Assembly (NCBI GenBank): GCA_004124385.1
Contig: SCKN01000001.1
Location: 62,001-126,000 of the forward strand
Direction: 5' to 3'
DNA length: 64,000 bases
DNA from: Fidelibacterota bacterium
GTDB taxonomy: Bacteria > Fidelibacterota > Marinisomatia > Marinisomatales > TCS55
The notes under the pieces were generated by a model. The model ran no database searches, was not told where the DNA came from, and worked only from the letters and a program-made list of their open reading frames with translations. The number at the start of each line of letters is the position of its first letter. Within the stretch, counting starts at the first letter, position 1. Of this stretch, positions 27,207 to 36,410 are shown piece by piece. The translations under genes were made by a program, and so were the position numbers.

Positions 27207-29270
27207 TTGATCACAGTGCGAAATCCTATACTATTCATTTCCTTAATTCTCATTTTCACTTCATGTGGTGAACCACCGAGAGATGTTGAAATCCTTTGGG
27301 ATAAATTCGGTATTCCCCATATTTATGCCCAGAATCAGAATGATCTTTTTTATGCGTATGGCTGGGCGCAAACACATGCACACGGGGACCTATTGTTGAG
27401 GTTGTATGGACAAGCAAGAGGCCGAGGTGCAGAATACTGGGGTGAAGACTATTTAAATAGTGATAAATGGATGTGGGTGAATGGAGTTCCAGATAGATCT
27501 ATACGGTGGGCCAAAGAACAAGTGGAACCATATAAGACAATGTTGGAAAGTTATGTTGCCGGGATTAATGAATATGTTGCTCAAAACCTGGACAAAATTG
27601 ATAAAAAATATTCTGTTGTTCTGCCAATAAAGATTGAAGATGTTATGTCGCATATTCAACGTGTTTTACATTTTACATTTGTATTCGATCAAGCTGATTT
27701 GAAAGCGGCTGAAAAAAACTGGAATAATGTGAATGGATCAAACGCATGGGTAATCGCTCCCAGTCGATCTGCATCAAAAAAACCGATGATGTTAGCGAAT
27801 CCACATTTGTTTTGGGGAGATATTTATACATGGTTTGAAATTCATTTAAATTTGCCTGATGCCAATATATATGGTGCAAGTTTGGTTGGAACTCCGGCAT
27901 TGGGAATTATTTTCAATGATCATCTTGGTTTTACCCATACTGTCAATACCCACGATGGTGGTGACTTATTTGAATTAACACTTGTTGAAGGAGGCTACGA
28001 ATTTGATGGAGCTGTAAAACAATTTGATATTCAAACAATTGAATTAAAAATTAAATCTGGTGATTCATTAAAAACAGAATTATTTGAAGTGAAAAGTTCA
28101 ATCCATGGTCCCGTTGTTAAAGAAGAAAATGGGAAAGCATTGGCACTAAAAGTTGTCGCTTTGGATGCCAGTCAAATTTTTAAAGAAAGATGGGAAATGG
28201 CAACTGCAACAAACTTAGATGAGTTTGAATCCAGTTTAAAAAGTCTTCAGACTCCCATGTTTACAGTCATGTATGCTGACAAAAAGGGTAATATCATGCA
28301 CCTCTTTGGCGGTCAAACTCCAAAACGACCAACTGGCGATTATGACTGGTCTGGCATTGTTCCAGGAAATACATCTGCCACTTTATGGAATGATTATCAT
28401 CCGTACGAAGAATTACCACGCATTTTAAATCCGGTAAGTGGTTGGCTACAAAATGCCAACGATCCTCCATGGTCAACTACTTTTCCCCAAGAAATTGATG
28501 CAAATAATTTTCCCAATTATATGGCACCGCGGGAAATGGGGTTTCGCGCCCAACGGTCAGTTAGAATGCTGGAGGAAGATGAAAGCATATCCTATGATGA
28601 ACTTGTGGAGTATAAATTTTCAACTCGTATGGAATTAGCAGATCGATTATTAGATGATTTGTTAGATGCTGCCTCCACAGCTCGGGACAAGGAAATAAAA
28701 GACGCTGTCCGCGTTCTGGAGCGCTGGGACCGTACAGCAGATAATGCCAGCCGGGGGAGTGTATTATTTAAAACATGGGTGGACGATATGAATTTCCCTG
28801 ACGACTTTGCTCTTAAGTGGAATGAACGTAGTCCAACGCAGCTACCGGACGGACTCAAGGATCGTTCTATGGCAGTGCATCGTCTTTTTGGTGCGGCAAA
28901 AGAAGTAAAAGAAAAATATGGACGCTTGGATGTATTCTGGGGCGAAGTTTTCCGATTAAAGCGGGATAGCCTTGATTTTCCGGCGAATGGCGCTCCTGGT
29001 GATCCTTACGGCGTGTTTAGAACGTCTTATTATAGTCCTCCTGATGATAATAATAAACACACTTTGATTGCGGGTGATACATATGTTGCCATTATTGAAT
29101 TTGGAGATACAATTAAAGCGAATGGTGTTTTGGGCTATGGAAATTTCAGTCAACCAGGATCACCGCACCGGACAGACCAGTTAAAACTGTATTCAGATAA
29201 AAAGCTGCGCCCGATTTTATTTTATCGTCATGATGTAGAAAATAATGTAGTATCAACAACATCGTTTTAA
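27207..29270 (+). CDS. Penicillin acylase family lipoprotein (Ntn hydrolase)
   Basis: Amide hydrolase that matures by self-cleavage. The nucleophile is Ser178 in NGSNAWV, giving a small alpha chain and a beta chain of about 510 residues. FGIPHIYAQ near the start, GASLVGTPALGIIFND, HTVNTHDGGD and HGPVVKEENG are family segments. The signal ends in IFTSCGE, a lipobox, so the enzyme is probably anchored on the periplasmic face. The start may be TTG at 27207 or GTG at 27216; both keep the signal. Family substrates include penicillins, aculeacin and acyl-homoserine lactones. The neighbouring 5-oxoprolinase operon hints at a role in amide or peptide use. Confidence 0.88.
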   Translation: MITVRNPILFISLILIFTSCGEPPRDVEILWDKFGIPHIYAQNQNDLFYAYGWAQTHAHGDLLLRLYGQARGRGAEYWGEDYLNSDKWMWVNGVPDRSIRWAKEQVEPYKTMLESYVAGINEYVAQNLDKIDKKYSVVLPIKIEDVMSHIQRVLHFTFVFDQADLKAAEKNWNNVNGSNAWVIAPSRSASKKPMMLANPHLFWGDIYTWFEIHLNLPDANIYGASLVGTPALGIIFNDHLGFTHTVNTHDGGDLFELTLVEGGYEFDGAVKQFDIQTIELKIKSGDSLKTELFEVKSSIHGPVVKEENGKALALKVVALDASQIFKERWEMATATNLDEFESSLKSLQTPMFTVMYADKKGNIMHLFGGQTPKRPTGDYDWSGIVPGNTSATLWNDYHPYEELPRILNPVSGWLQNANDPPWSTTFPQEIDANNFPNYMAPREMGFRAQRSVRMLEEDESISYDELVEYKFSTRMELADRLLDDLLDAASTARDKEIKDAVRVLERWDRTADNASRGSVLFKTWVDDMNFPDDFALKWNERSPTQLPDGLKDRSMAVHRLFGAAKEVKEKYGRLDVFWGEVFRLKRDSLDFPANGAPGDPYGVFRTSYYSPPDDNNKHTLIAGDTYVAIIEFGDTIKANGVLGYGNFSQPGSPHRTDQLKLYSDKKLRPILFYRHDVENNVVSTTSF

Positions 29271-29274
29271 TGGT

Positions 29275-29967
29275 GTGACGAATCCTGCAGAATTAATTAT
29301 TACCCCTGCATCTGACTGTTCGTTAATAATTCTTTTTGGTGAAGAGGATTCACTCCAAACTCAAAAAAAAGTCTTTCATTATACACATTATTTAATTGAT
29401 CACCCTTTAAATGATATATTAAATATCCATCCTGGATACTCATCAATTCTCATTTCAGTAAACATTGCCAAGAGGTCTATAGATTCAGTTCAAAAGGAAT
29501 TACGAAATATCTGTATTAATGCTGAAAAAATTGATTTACCAGAATCAAAACTAATCAAAATTCCAGTTTTATATGGTGGAGAAAAAGGTGCTGATATAGC
29601 ACTTGTAGCTGATTTTAATGATATTTCTATAATTGATGTTATTGATTTACATAGCAGTGGAGATTACTATGTAAGCTTTATTGGTTTTACTCCGGGTTTT
29701 CCTTATATAAGTGGGTTGAATCCAAAACTGGAAACTCCGCGATTAAAAACTCCTCGTAAACATGTACCGCTAGGTTCTGTTGCTATAGGCGGCAAACAGA
29801 CAGGCATATATCCATCACCATCACCAGGTGGTTGGAATTTGATTGGGCAATCTCCCCTCAAAATATTTGATGTCAACTATCCTGAAAATGCATTAATAAA
29901 AATAGGTGATCGCATCGAGTTCTACTCAATAATTGAATCTGAATTTGAGCGATTACAGTTATCATGA
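29275..29967 (+). CDS. pxpB: 5-oxoprolinase subunit B
   Basis: Component of the prokaryotic ATP-dependent 5-oxoprolinase, which opens pyroglutamate to glutamate. The KipI-type signature GFTPGFPYISGL (near residue 137), TPRLKTPRKHVPLGSVAIGG and PGGWNLIGQSPL are present. GTG start 4 bases after the acylase stop; ATGA overlap with pxpC. The order pxpB-pxpC-pxpA, all overlapping, ensures balanced subunits. Confidence 0.93.
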   Translation: MTNPAELIITPASDCSLIILFGEEDSLQTQKKVFHYTHYLIDHPLNDILNIHPGYSSILISVNIAKRSIDSVQKELRNICINAEKIDLPESKLIKIPVLYGGEKGADIALVADFNDISIIDVIDLHSSGDYYVSFIGFTPGFPYISGLNPKLETPRLKTPRKHVPLGSVAIGGKQTGIYPSPSPGGWNLIGQSPLKIFDVNYPENALIKIGDRIEFYSIIESEFERLQLS

Positions 29968-30899
29968 GTATTCATGTATTAAAGCAAGGATTCCAAACAA
30001 CTGTCCAAGATTTGGGAAGGCCTGGTTTTGCTCATTTAGGAATTTCTGCTTCCGGTGCGGCGGATGCGTTTTCAATACAAATTGGAAATTTACTTGTGGG
30101 GAATGAGCCTAATACTGCTGCTTTGGAAATTACTATAACCGGAGGTAAATACAAGTTTACTACTGATTCATATATTGCATTATCAGGTAGTGACTTTGAT
30201 GCACAAATAGATGGTAAAACTGTTGCTAACTGGACAGGTGTGAGCATTAAAAAAGGACAATGTTTACAAGTAAATAAGAGTTTGGGTGGTGCCAGATGTT
30301 ATTTGAGTGTTCAGGGCGGTATTGATGTACCAATTTTATTAAATAGTCGCTCCACACATTTAATGACCGGTTTGGGTGGATTTGACGGCTGTGTGTTGAA
30401 AAAGGATTATGTTTTGAAAATAGGTCATGTTGTTAATAAGCTAACAAAGATTACTTTAATTAATAAACAGGAAATGGAGCAGAAGTTAGAGCGCAAAACC
30501 ATTCGTGTAACTAAAGGACTTGAAGGAGATTGGTTTAATGATGATACCTGGGAATTATTTTTGAATAAAAACTTTAGAGTTTCCCAATTATTTAGCCGCA
30601 TGGGTATCAGATTGGAAGGTAATACGATTCAATCAACAGAAGGGAATGAAATTATGACTCAAGGCATTTCTCTGGGAGTAGTCCAGATTCCCGGAAATGG
30701 TGAGCCGATCATTTCTTTTGTTGAGCATCAAACTACTGGTGGTTATCCACGTATTGCCAATATAATCAGCGCTGATTTTTGCAAGGTAGGACAATTAAAA
30801 CCCGGCGATAAGTTTAAATTTGCACTTGTAACTATTGATCAAGCTGAACAACTGTATAAAATGCAATTAAAAATTATTCATAATATTGCTGTATCATGA
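29964..30899 (+). CDS. pxpC: 5-oxoprolinase subunit C
   Basis: Second large subunit of the prokaryotic 5-oxoprolinase, related to KipA and to biotin-dependent carboxylase-like domains. Signature segments: TTVQDLGRPGFAHLGIS and SGAADAFS at the N-terminus, ALSGSDFDA, and GGYPRIANIISADF near the C-terminus. At 311 residues it is of normal length. It overlaps pxpB and pxpA by 4 bases each. Confidence 0.93.
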   Translation: MSIHVLKQGFQTTVQDLGRPGFAHLGISASGAADAFSIQIGNLLVGNEPNTAALEITITGGKYKFTTDSYIALSGSDFDAQIDGKTVANWTGVSIKKGQCLQVNKSLGGARCYLSVQGGIDVPILLNSRSTHLMTGLGGFDGCVLKKDYVLKIGHVVNKLTKITLINKQEMEQKLERKTIRVTKGLEGDWFNDDTWELFLNKNFRVSQLFSRMGIRLEGNTIQSTEGNEIMTQGISLGVVQIPGNGEPIISFVEHQTTGGYPRIANIISADFCKVGQLKPGDKFKFALVTIDQAEQLYKMQLKIIHNIAVS

Positions 30900-31630
30900 A
30901 TAAACAAATTGATATCAACAGCGATATGGGAGAAATTCAGCAGTTGCTGGATAATGGTACATATGCAGATATCATGCCCTATATTTCATCTATCAATGTT
31001 GCATGCGGAGGTCATGCCGGGGATGATGATATGATGATAGCGATGGTTGTTATGGCAAAAGAACGGGGTGTTAATATTGGAGCACACCCAAGTTTCCCTG
31101 ATAGAGAGAATTTTGGTCGGGTTATAATGGAAATGCCATCATCAGCTATTATTGAAACAGTTGCTGATCAAGTTTCGCATTTGCAGAAAATTGCATTAAA
31201 TAATGGTAGTTTTTTAACGCATGTAAAACCTCACGGAGCGTTATACAATCTAGCCGTCACTAATAATGATATTGCTGCAGCAATAGGCACAGGTGTAAAA
31301 AATGTGAATGAAAGATTGAAATTGGTTGGTTTAGCCGGATCTACGATGCTGTCTGTCTGGCGAAAGATGGGATTTGACACATACGGAGAAGGTTTTGCTG
31401 ACCGAACTTATGAAAGTGATGGCAGTTTACGGAACCGAAAATATGACGATGCATTGATTATAATTCCTACTATTGCAGCCAATCAAGCCGGAAAAATGGC
31501 ATGTAATGAAAAATTTAATGCAATTGATGGATCACAAATAAAAATGGATATTCAATCGGTATGTATTCATAGTGATACTCCCAATTCTGTAGAAATTGCT
31601 AAAGCAGTATATTCAGTTTTACGGCTATAA
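30896..31630 (+). CDS. pxpA: 5-oxoprolinase subunit A (LamB/YcsF family)
   Basis: Smallest subunit of 5-oxoprolinase, with a TIM-barrel-like fold. IDINSDMGEIQQ at the start, NVACGGHAGDDDMM, GAHPSFPDRENFGR, HVKPHGALYN and EGFADRTYESDGSL are all conserved family blocks. Last gene of the pxpBCA operon. Together the three products return 5-oxoproline, a spontaneous damage product of glutamine and of N-terminal Gln/Glu in peptides, to glutamate. Confidence 0.94.
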   Translation: MNKQIDINSDMGEIQQLLDNGTYADIMPYISSINVACGGHAGDDDMMIAMVVMAKERGVNIGAHPSFPDRENFGRVIMEMPSSAIIETVADQVSHLQKIALNNGSFLTHVKPHGALYNLAVTNNDIAAAIGTGVKNVNERLKLVGLAGSTMLSVWRKMGFDTYGEGFADRTYESDGSLRNRKYDDALIIIPTIAANQAGKMACNEKFNAIDGSQIKMDIQSVCIHSDTPNSVEIAKAVYSVLRL

Positions 31631-31688
31631 GAAATATAGCATAAAATTATTAATAATGATAAATTTGTAAACTCATAAAAGGAAAAAA

Positions 31689-31955
31689 ATGGAAAAATTA
31701 TTTCATAAACCATCAATCGAACACGGTGGTATATCAGCCGGGACAAAAGTTAGATTGATTAAAGACCATCATGAAATCGGTGGGGAACTATCCGCCGGTA
31801 GTGAATATATTGTGGATGCGATCATTCATTTTCCCACGCGTTGTCGTCTAAAAGAGAATGATAAAATTTGGACTGTTCCAATGCATTCCATTGAAATAGT
31901 AGCTGATGAATCAAAGGAAGCTGTTGATGAAAAATATGGGGAGGTAGACGATTAG
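31689..31955 (+). CDS. Small protein of unknown function
   Basis: An 88-residue soluble protein with AGGAAA before its ATG. A beta-rich core (AGTKVRLIKDHHEIGG, GSEYIVDAIIHF, KIWTVPMHSIEIV) suggests a small SH3-like barrel, and the tail is acidic. It is not overlapped with pxpA (58-base gap) and could be transcribed separately. No family recognised. Confidence 0.6.
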   Translation: MEKLFHKPSIEHGGISAGTKVRLIKDHHEIGGELSAGSEYIVDAIIHFPTRCRLKENDKIWTVPMHSIEIVADESKEAVDEKYGEVDD

Positions 31956-32050
31956 GATCGTGGATTCGACAACCAAGGAGATAATGTCCACCTCCCACAT
32001 GAATAAAATAACCTATATGTATTATAACGAACTGTGATGAACGTCATATT

Positions 32051-32866
32051 ATGATTTCACAATTTTTTAAATTTCTTGTAACACTTTCACCAAACCTGAA
32101 ACGTTTTTTATGGCGTAAGTGGTATCAGATTATGGCGAAAAGATATCAGCTTCCTGATTGGAATTTCATGAATTACGGTTATGCTGAATTGGATGGCTAT
32201 CAACTTGATTTACAATCCTATTCTGAAAAAGATCGATATTTTATTCAATTATACCATTTTGTTGCTGCTGCTGTAAATATTAATGGGAAAAAGGTTTTAG
32301 AAGTTGGTTCAGGGAGGGGCGGAGGAGCCAGTTATATTGCAAATGCTTTAGAACCAATCGAAATGATAGGTTTGGATTATTCTGCAAATGCAGTGAAATT
32401 TTCCAATAAACATAATGCAAACTCAACTTTATCATTTATTGAAGGTGATGCCGAAGCGCTTCCTTTTGAAAATGAATCTTATGATGTTGTACTGAATGTT
32501 GAATCGTCTCACTGTTATGGAGATATGCAGCAATTTGTAAATGAAGTATTTCGTATTCTAAAACCAGGTGGATATTTTTTGTGGGCGGATTTACGAAGTG
32601 CGGAAGAAGGAAAAAAACTGTCTTCTATTTTCAAAACTGCTGGTTGTGAAATAAAGCAGGAAGGAATAATTACTCCTCAAGTATTAAATGCGCTCGATTT
32701 AATTCATGACCAAAAAATGAAAATGATTGAAGATAATGTACCAACTATGATTCAATCGGCATTTAAAGATTTTGCTGGTGTGAAGGATAGTAAGATATAT
32801 AATGCTTTTAAGGATGGATCTGCAGTTTATCTGCGTTTCGTCCTTCAAAAACCTTCTAATCTATAA
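32051..32866 (+). CDS. SAM-dependent methyltransferase, phthiotriol-methyltransferase-like
   Basis: 271-residue class I methyltransferase. The SAM-binding loop is VLEVGSGRGGGASYI near residue 82; IGLDYSANAV, EGDAEALPFENESYDVVLNVESSHCY and ILKPGGYFLWADLR follow. The phrases NVESSHCY and RGGGASYI, with the N-terminal FMNYGY, recall the mycobacterial phthiotriol/phenolphthiotriol dimycocerosate O-methyltransferase family. A long-chain diol or lipid hydroxyl is therefore a possible acceptor, but the substrate here is unknown. It stands alone between small genes. Confidence 0.82.
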   Translation: MISQFFKFLVTLSPNLKRFLWRKWYQIMAKRYQLPDWNFMNYGYAELDGYQLDLQSYSEKDRYFIQLYHFVAAAVNINGKKVLEVGSGRGGGASYIANALEPIEMIGLDYSANAVKFSNKHNANSTLSFIEGDAEALPFENESYDVVLNVESSHCYGDMQQFVNEVFRILKPGGYFLWADLRSAEEGKKLSSIFKTAGCEIKQEGIITPQVLNALDLIHDQKMKMIEDNVPTMIQSAFKDFAGVKDSKIYNAFKDGSAVYLRFVLQKPSNL

Positions 32867-32945
32867 TTTGTTTTATATTGACTCTCCTGTGTAGTTTTAC
32901 TAAAGGTAAGGTGAGAACCTTGGCTTCCATTAATAATATTTATAT

Positions 32946-33665
32946 ATGACTTTCCCCCATGAAATATTAGAACCGTTAAGTGCCATTTGGTGGCAGACCA
33001 TTGTCTGGCTAACGGTCATCATTGGTGGAATATTATTATTAGCAAAAAAATTAAATAAAGATCAGCTTGAATTATTAGCCAAAGTGATTGGAGTTATCCT
33101 TATTGCACGATCCATCCTTGTTCATCCCTATGTGGCTAATTTAAAAGGGTGGGATATATATAATAATCTGCCTCTACATTTATGTGGATTATCTGCTATC
33201 ATTTCCGGAATTATTATGTTCTACCGTAAGCAGTGGATGTACGAATGTCTCTATTACTGGGGGATTCCCGGTGCTTTTCATGCTTTTCTTACTCCAGAGT
33301 TTACCCAGGGAACAGAAGGGTTGTTATTTTTAGAATATTATATTGCCCATGGCGGTATCATTTTGTCCGCACTATTCTGTACGCTATATCTCGGTTTCTC
33401 TCCACGAAAAGGATCTTGGTGGCGAATATTTCTCTGGTCACAGTTACTTTTACCAATAGTGGGTGGTTTTAATTGGTTAATTGACGCCAATTATATGTTT
33501 ATCTGTGCTCCTCCTATTGTTGATAATCCATTTGTTATCGGCGATTTTCCGGAACATTTGATTGGTTTAGAGATTGCCGGACTGTTACATTTTGCAATTG
33601 TTTATTTACCCTTTGGACTAAAATATCGACGCACATCAAAAACTTCAGGGACTCCAGCTATTTGA
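32946..33665 (+). CDS. TIGR02206 (YwaF-like) integral membrane protein
   Basis: 239 residues with about six or seven hydrophobic spans. The family signature NNLPLHLCGLSAIISG and the later GGFNWLIDANYMFICAPP are clear. The function of the family is unknown. It is followed directly by a diverged second copy of the same family, now interrupted. Confidence 0.85.
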   Translation: MTFPHEILEPLSAIWWQTIVWLTVIIGGILLLAKKLNKDQLELLAKVIGVILIARSILVHPYVANLKGWDIYNNLPLHLCGLSAIISGIIMFYRKQWMYECLYYWGIPGAFHAFLTPEFTQGTEGLLFLEYYIAHGGIILSALFCTLYLGFSPRKGSWWRIFLWSQLLLPIVGGFNWLIDANYMFICAPPIVDNPFVIGDFPEHLIGLEIAGLLHFAIVYLPFGLKYRRTSKTSGTPAI

Positions 33666-34350
33666 CTGCCTCCATGTAAGCTATTTATTTACGTGGCTGG
33701 TTATTTGGATTGTTGTTCCCTTTATTGGAAAAAAATACCTAAATAAAGATCAGTGCAAAATGGTTATCTGGTCTATGATTATTTTTATGATTGGACAAGA
33801 GGCCCTTGATTACTGAAATCGTGCACAGTTTCGTGATTTGAATTTGGTTTTAGACTTGCCATTGCACTTTTGTCATATTTCATTAATATTTGCAATTTAC
33901 TTGTTAATAAAGCCCAATGCATATTTATATGAGATAACTTATTTTTGGGGATTAGTCGGCGCCTTTCAGGCCATGTTAGCTCCCGACATGACAGATTTTG
34001 ACAATTATCTCACTGTATTTTTATTTAATGCACATCACGCCATGATTATTCTGGTGTGTATTTGGCTGGCTGTCATTGATGGTTATCGCTGTAGAAAAGG
34101 TGCCATTAAACGTATGATGATTCTGACTAATATTGTCATCTGGCCTGTTTGGTTGATCGATTGGTTGGTGGGTGCAAATTATATGTATCTCATGGAACGG
34201 CCGCCAACAGAAAGCCCATTGGTTTTCGGTGAATGGCCTTGGTATATAATCAATATTGAATTAGTTGGTCTGCTTTTGAGTGTCTTCATGTATCTGCCAA
34301 TGATATATTTACGTCGAATGGCATTGCAGTCTGAATCAAGAACAGCATAA
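33661..34350 (+). pseudogene. Second TIGR02206 membrane protein, interrupted by in-frame TGA
   Basis: A paralogue of the preceding gene: NLVLDLPLHFCHISLIF corresponds to NNLPLHLCGLSAIISG, and WLIDWLVGANYMYLMERPP to NWLIDANYMFICAPP. In the same frame upstream, coding continues (HVSYLFTWLVIWIVVPFIG, then IFMIGQEALDY) but is cut by TGA at 33814-33816, where a Trp codon would fit (DY-stop-NRAQFRDL). No good start codon or ribosome site lies at the 5' end, which overlaps the previous gene. A shorter protein could begin at TTG 33838, but it would lack the first spans. Most likely a recent pseudogene. Confidence 0.7.
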
Positions 34351-34361
34351 ATTCACAGTAC

Positions 34362-35399
34362 ATGGCAACGTTATTTTTGTACTTTTTCTTGGCTTTGGGT
34401 ATTTCATTTCTCTGTTCTCTACTTGAATCCGTATTGCTCTCAATGAGCCGTTCATTTATTAGCATCCTAAGTAAAAAGAATCCTGCTTCCGGTAAATCAT
34501 TGGAAAAATTAAAGGATAATATTAGCCGTCCATTGGCCGCAATTCTTTCATTAAACACTATAGCAAACACTGTAGGCGCTGCTGGTGTTGGTGCTGTTAC
34601 GTACAATTTATTAGGTAGTAAGTGGGTGGCTATTATGTCAGGGATTCTTACCCTATCCATTCTTATATTTTCAGAAATTATCCCCAAAACAATTGGAGCA
34701 CATTATTGGAAAAAACTAGCTGTACCATCAGGCTATATGATTAGAGGGTTAATTGTCATCATGTATCCGTTTGTGGTCATGCTTGAGGTCCTTTCAAATT
34801 GGCTTAAACCCGAAGAGAAACAGGATATTGTAACAAAAGAAGATGTTATTGCTATGGCTGAAATCGGGGAGGATGAAGGTACGATTGAGGAAGATGAAAG
34901 TACCATTATTGAAAACCTCCTTCGCTTGGATAATATTACGGCTGAAGAAGTGTTGACTCCGCGTTCTGTTGTTTATGCGCTTCAAAAAGATTTGACTGTA
35001 CGTCAGGCATTGGATGAGTATGATAATATTATCTTTTCACGGATACCCGTTTATGATAAAGATTTAGATGAAATAACAGGATTAGTTAGACGAGATAATT
35101 TGCTGAATAGTAAAGCAGAAGATCAATTTGATGTAACCATGGAAGAACTATCTGAACCGGTTCACATCGTAAACGAAAAAGAATCTGTTGGAAGTATATT
35201 GGATGAATTTGTCCGCCGCCGTGAACATCTATTTATTGTCAAAGATGAGTTTGGCCAATTTGTTGGTATAATTACCCTAGAAGATGCGATAGAAACATTA
35301 TTGGGTGTAGAAATCGTAGATGAAACCGATTCGGTTGTTGATATGCGTAAACTGGCTGAAGCAAAAGGTCGCTCGCAGAAATCTTACTTGAAAAAATAG
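34362..35399 (+). CDS. CNNM (DUF21) transmembrane / CBS-pair protein, CorC/TlyC type
   Basis: 345 residues: a DUF21/CNNM membrane domain with three or four spans (residues about 1-145; NTIANTVGAAGVGAV, IFSEIIPKTIGAHYW), then a cytoplasmic CBS pair (EEVLTPRSVVYALQKDLTV; IVKDEFGQFVGIITLEDAIETLLG). Relatives take part in magnesium or other divalent-cation export; the old name hemolysin is misleading. There is no C-terminal CorC_HlyC domain, so the protein is shorter than many relatives. An ATG lies 11 bases after the pseudogene. Confidence 0.87.
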   Translation: MATLFLYFFLALGISFLCSLLESVLLSMSRSFISILSKKNPASGKSLEKLKDNISRPLAAILSLNTIANTVGAAGVGAVTYNLLGSKWVAIMSGILTLSILIFSEIIPKTIGAHYWKKLAVPSGYMIRGLIVIMYPFVVMLEVLSNWLKPEEKQDIVTKEDVIAMAEIGEDEGTIEEDESTIIENLLRLDNITAEEVLTPRSVVYALQKDLTVRQALDEYDNIIFSRIPVYDKDLDEITGLVRRDNLLNSKAEDQFDVTMEELSEPVHIVNEKESVGSILDEFVRRREHLFIVKDEFGQFVGIITLEDAIETLLGVEIVDETDSVVDMRKLAEAKGRSQKSYLKK

Positions 35400-35445
35400 T
35401 TATTTATTTTGCACTTTACTTATGAAATACAGTATAAAAGTTTTG

Positions 35446-35453
35446 TAATTTTG
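35446..35453 (+). promoter_or_regulatory. Candidate promoter box (TAATTTTG) for the cyanophycin locus
   Basis: TAATTTTG matches TAnnTTTG and is followed by CCGGCTATATTTT. It lies 82 bases before cphB. No clean -33 TTTG at normal spacing. A short hairpin (AACCGAA/TTCGGTT, 35467-35484) in the leader follows it. Confidence 0.35.
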
Positions 35454-35534
35454 CCGGCTATATTTTAACCGAAAATCTTCGGTTTAGTAGAGAAATTAAT
35501 TATCAATAAATAGAAGAGAGTATAGAAGATTTAA

Positions 35535-36389
35535 ATGACACCTTCACGTGGTCAGACAGATGCAGAACGTGGTTTTATAATTCCCATTGGCGGAGCTGTA
35601 AGAAAGCGCAGGAATCCAGTAATTTTAGAACAATTTCTGGAAATTTGTGGTGGAAAGAATGCAGTAATTGCTGTAATCCCGACTGCAACTAAAGTGGAAG
35701 AGAACGGAAAAGTGTATTCAGAATTGTTTTCAGCAATGGGAGCATCCAAAGTAATATGTTTGAATATCAATAAACGTACAGATTGCAATAGGGATGACTA
35801 TTTATCGCAAATAGAAGAATCAACAGGCATTTTCATTTCGGGTGGAAATCAATTAAGACTTTCCACGATTCTTGGTGGTACGCCAATCGCAAAATTGATT
35901 CGTAGGTTGAATGCAGACGGCGTTCATATAGCTGGGACATCAGCAGGAGCTGCTATTCTACCCGAACATATGATATCCGGCGGTCGTAGCGGTAGTACAC
36001 CTACTCCAAGAAGTGTTTCATTGACTCCTGGATTAGGATTGACAAACAGTATTGTTATAGACCAGCATTTCCGTCAGCGAGATCGCTTGGGTCGTATTCT
36101 GGCAGCTATCGCTTACAGCCCATTTCTTACTGGAATTGGAATTGATGAAAATACTGCAGCATTTATTGCACCCAATAATATATTTACAGTGTTTGGCAGT
36201 GGTGCTGTAACTGTAGTGGATCCAAGTGAAATGAAAGCGACTTCAGCGAGCATAGCAGACCCCGGTGATGCTATCAGCATTGCAAATGTTAAACTACACG
36301 TTCTGGCTGCCGGTTCAACATATAATCTTAATACACATACCGCAAAAATACTCGATTCTGATTTTGTAACTCTGTCAGTTAATAAATAA
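35535..36389 (+). CDS. cphB: Cyanophycinase
   Basis: Serine exopeptidase of family S51 that cuts the Asp-Arg polymer cyanophycin into beta-Asp-Arg dipeptides. GFIIPIGGAV at the start, FISGGNQLRL, the nucleophile Ser136 in AGTSAGAAIL and the DQHFRQRDRLGRI segment are diagnostic. At 284 residues it is full length. It lies 21 bases upstream of cphA in the order common to heterotrophic cyanophycin loci. A perfect inverted repeat covers its stop codon. Confidence 0.94.
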   Translation: MTPSRGQTDAERGFIIPIGGAVRKRRNPVILEQFLEICGGKNAVIAVIPTATKVEENGKVYSELFSAMGASKVICLNINKRTDCNRDDYLSQIEESTGIFISGGNQLRLSTILGGTPIAKLIRRLNADGVHIAGTSAGAAILPEHMISGGRSGSTPTPRSVSLTPGLGLTNSIVIDQHFRQRDRLGRILAAIAYSPFLTGIGIDENTAAFIAPNNIFTVFGSGAVTVVDPSEMKATSASIADPGDAISIANVKLHVLAAGSTYNLNTHTAKILDSDFVTLSVNK

Positions 36390-36397
36390 CTGACAGA
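36371..36397 (+). promoter_or_regulatory. 11-bp inverted repeat over the cphB stop codon
   Basis: TCTGTCAGTTA and TAACTGACAGA pair perfectly around a 5-base loop. The cphB stop lies in the second arm, and the cphA ATG follows 13 bases later. There is no T-run, so this is not a standard terminator. It may set the ratio of degradation to synthesis enzyme by protecting or processing the message. Confidence 0.55.
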
Positions 36398-36410
36398 ATC
36401 GGAGAATATA

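Noticed and set aside
33814-33816. Second possible selenocysteine UGA in the TIGR02206 paralogue
   Set aside because: The surrounding residues suit Trp, not Cys, no redox motif is nearby, the gene lacks a proper start, and an intact paralogue lies beside it.
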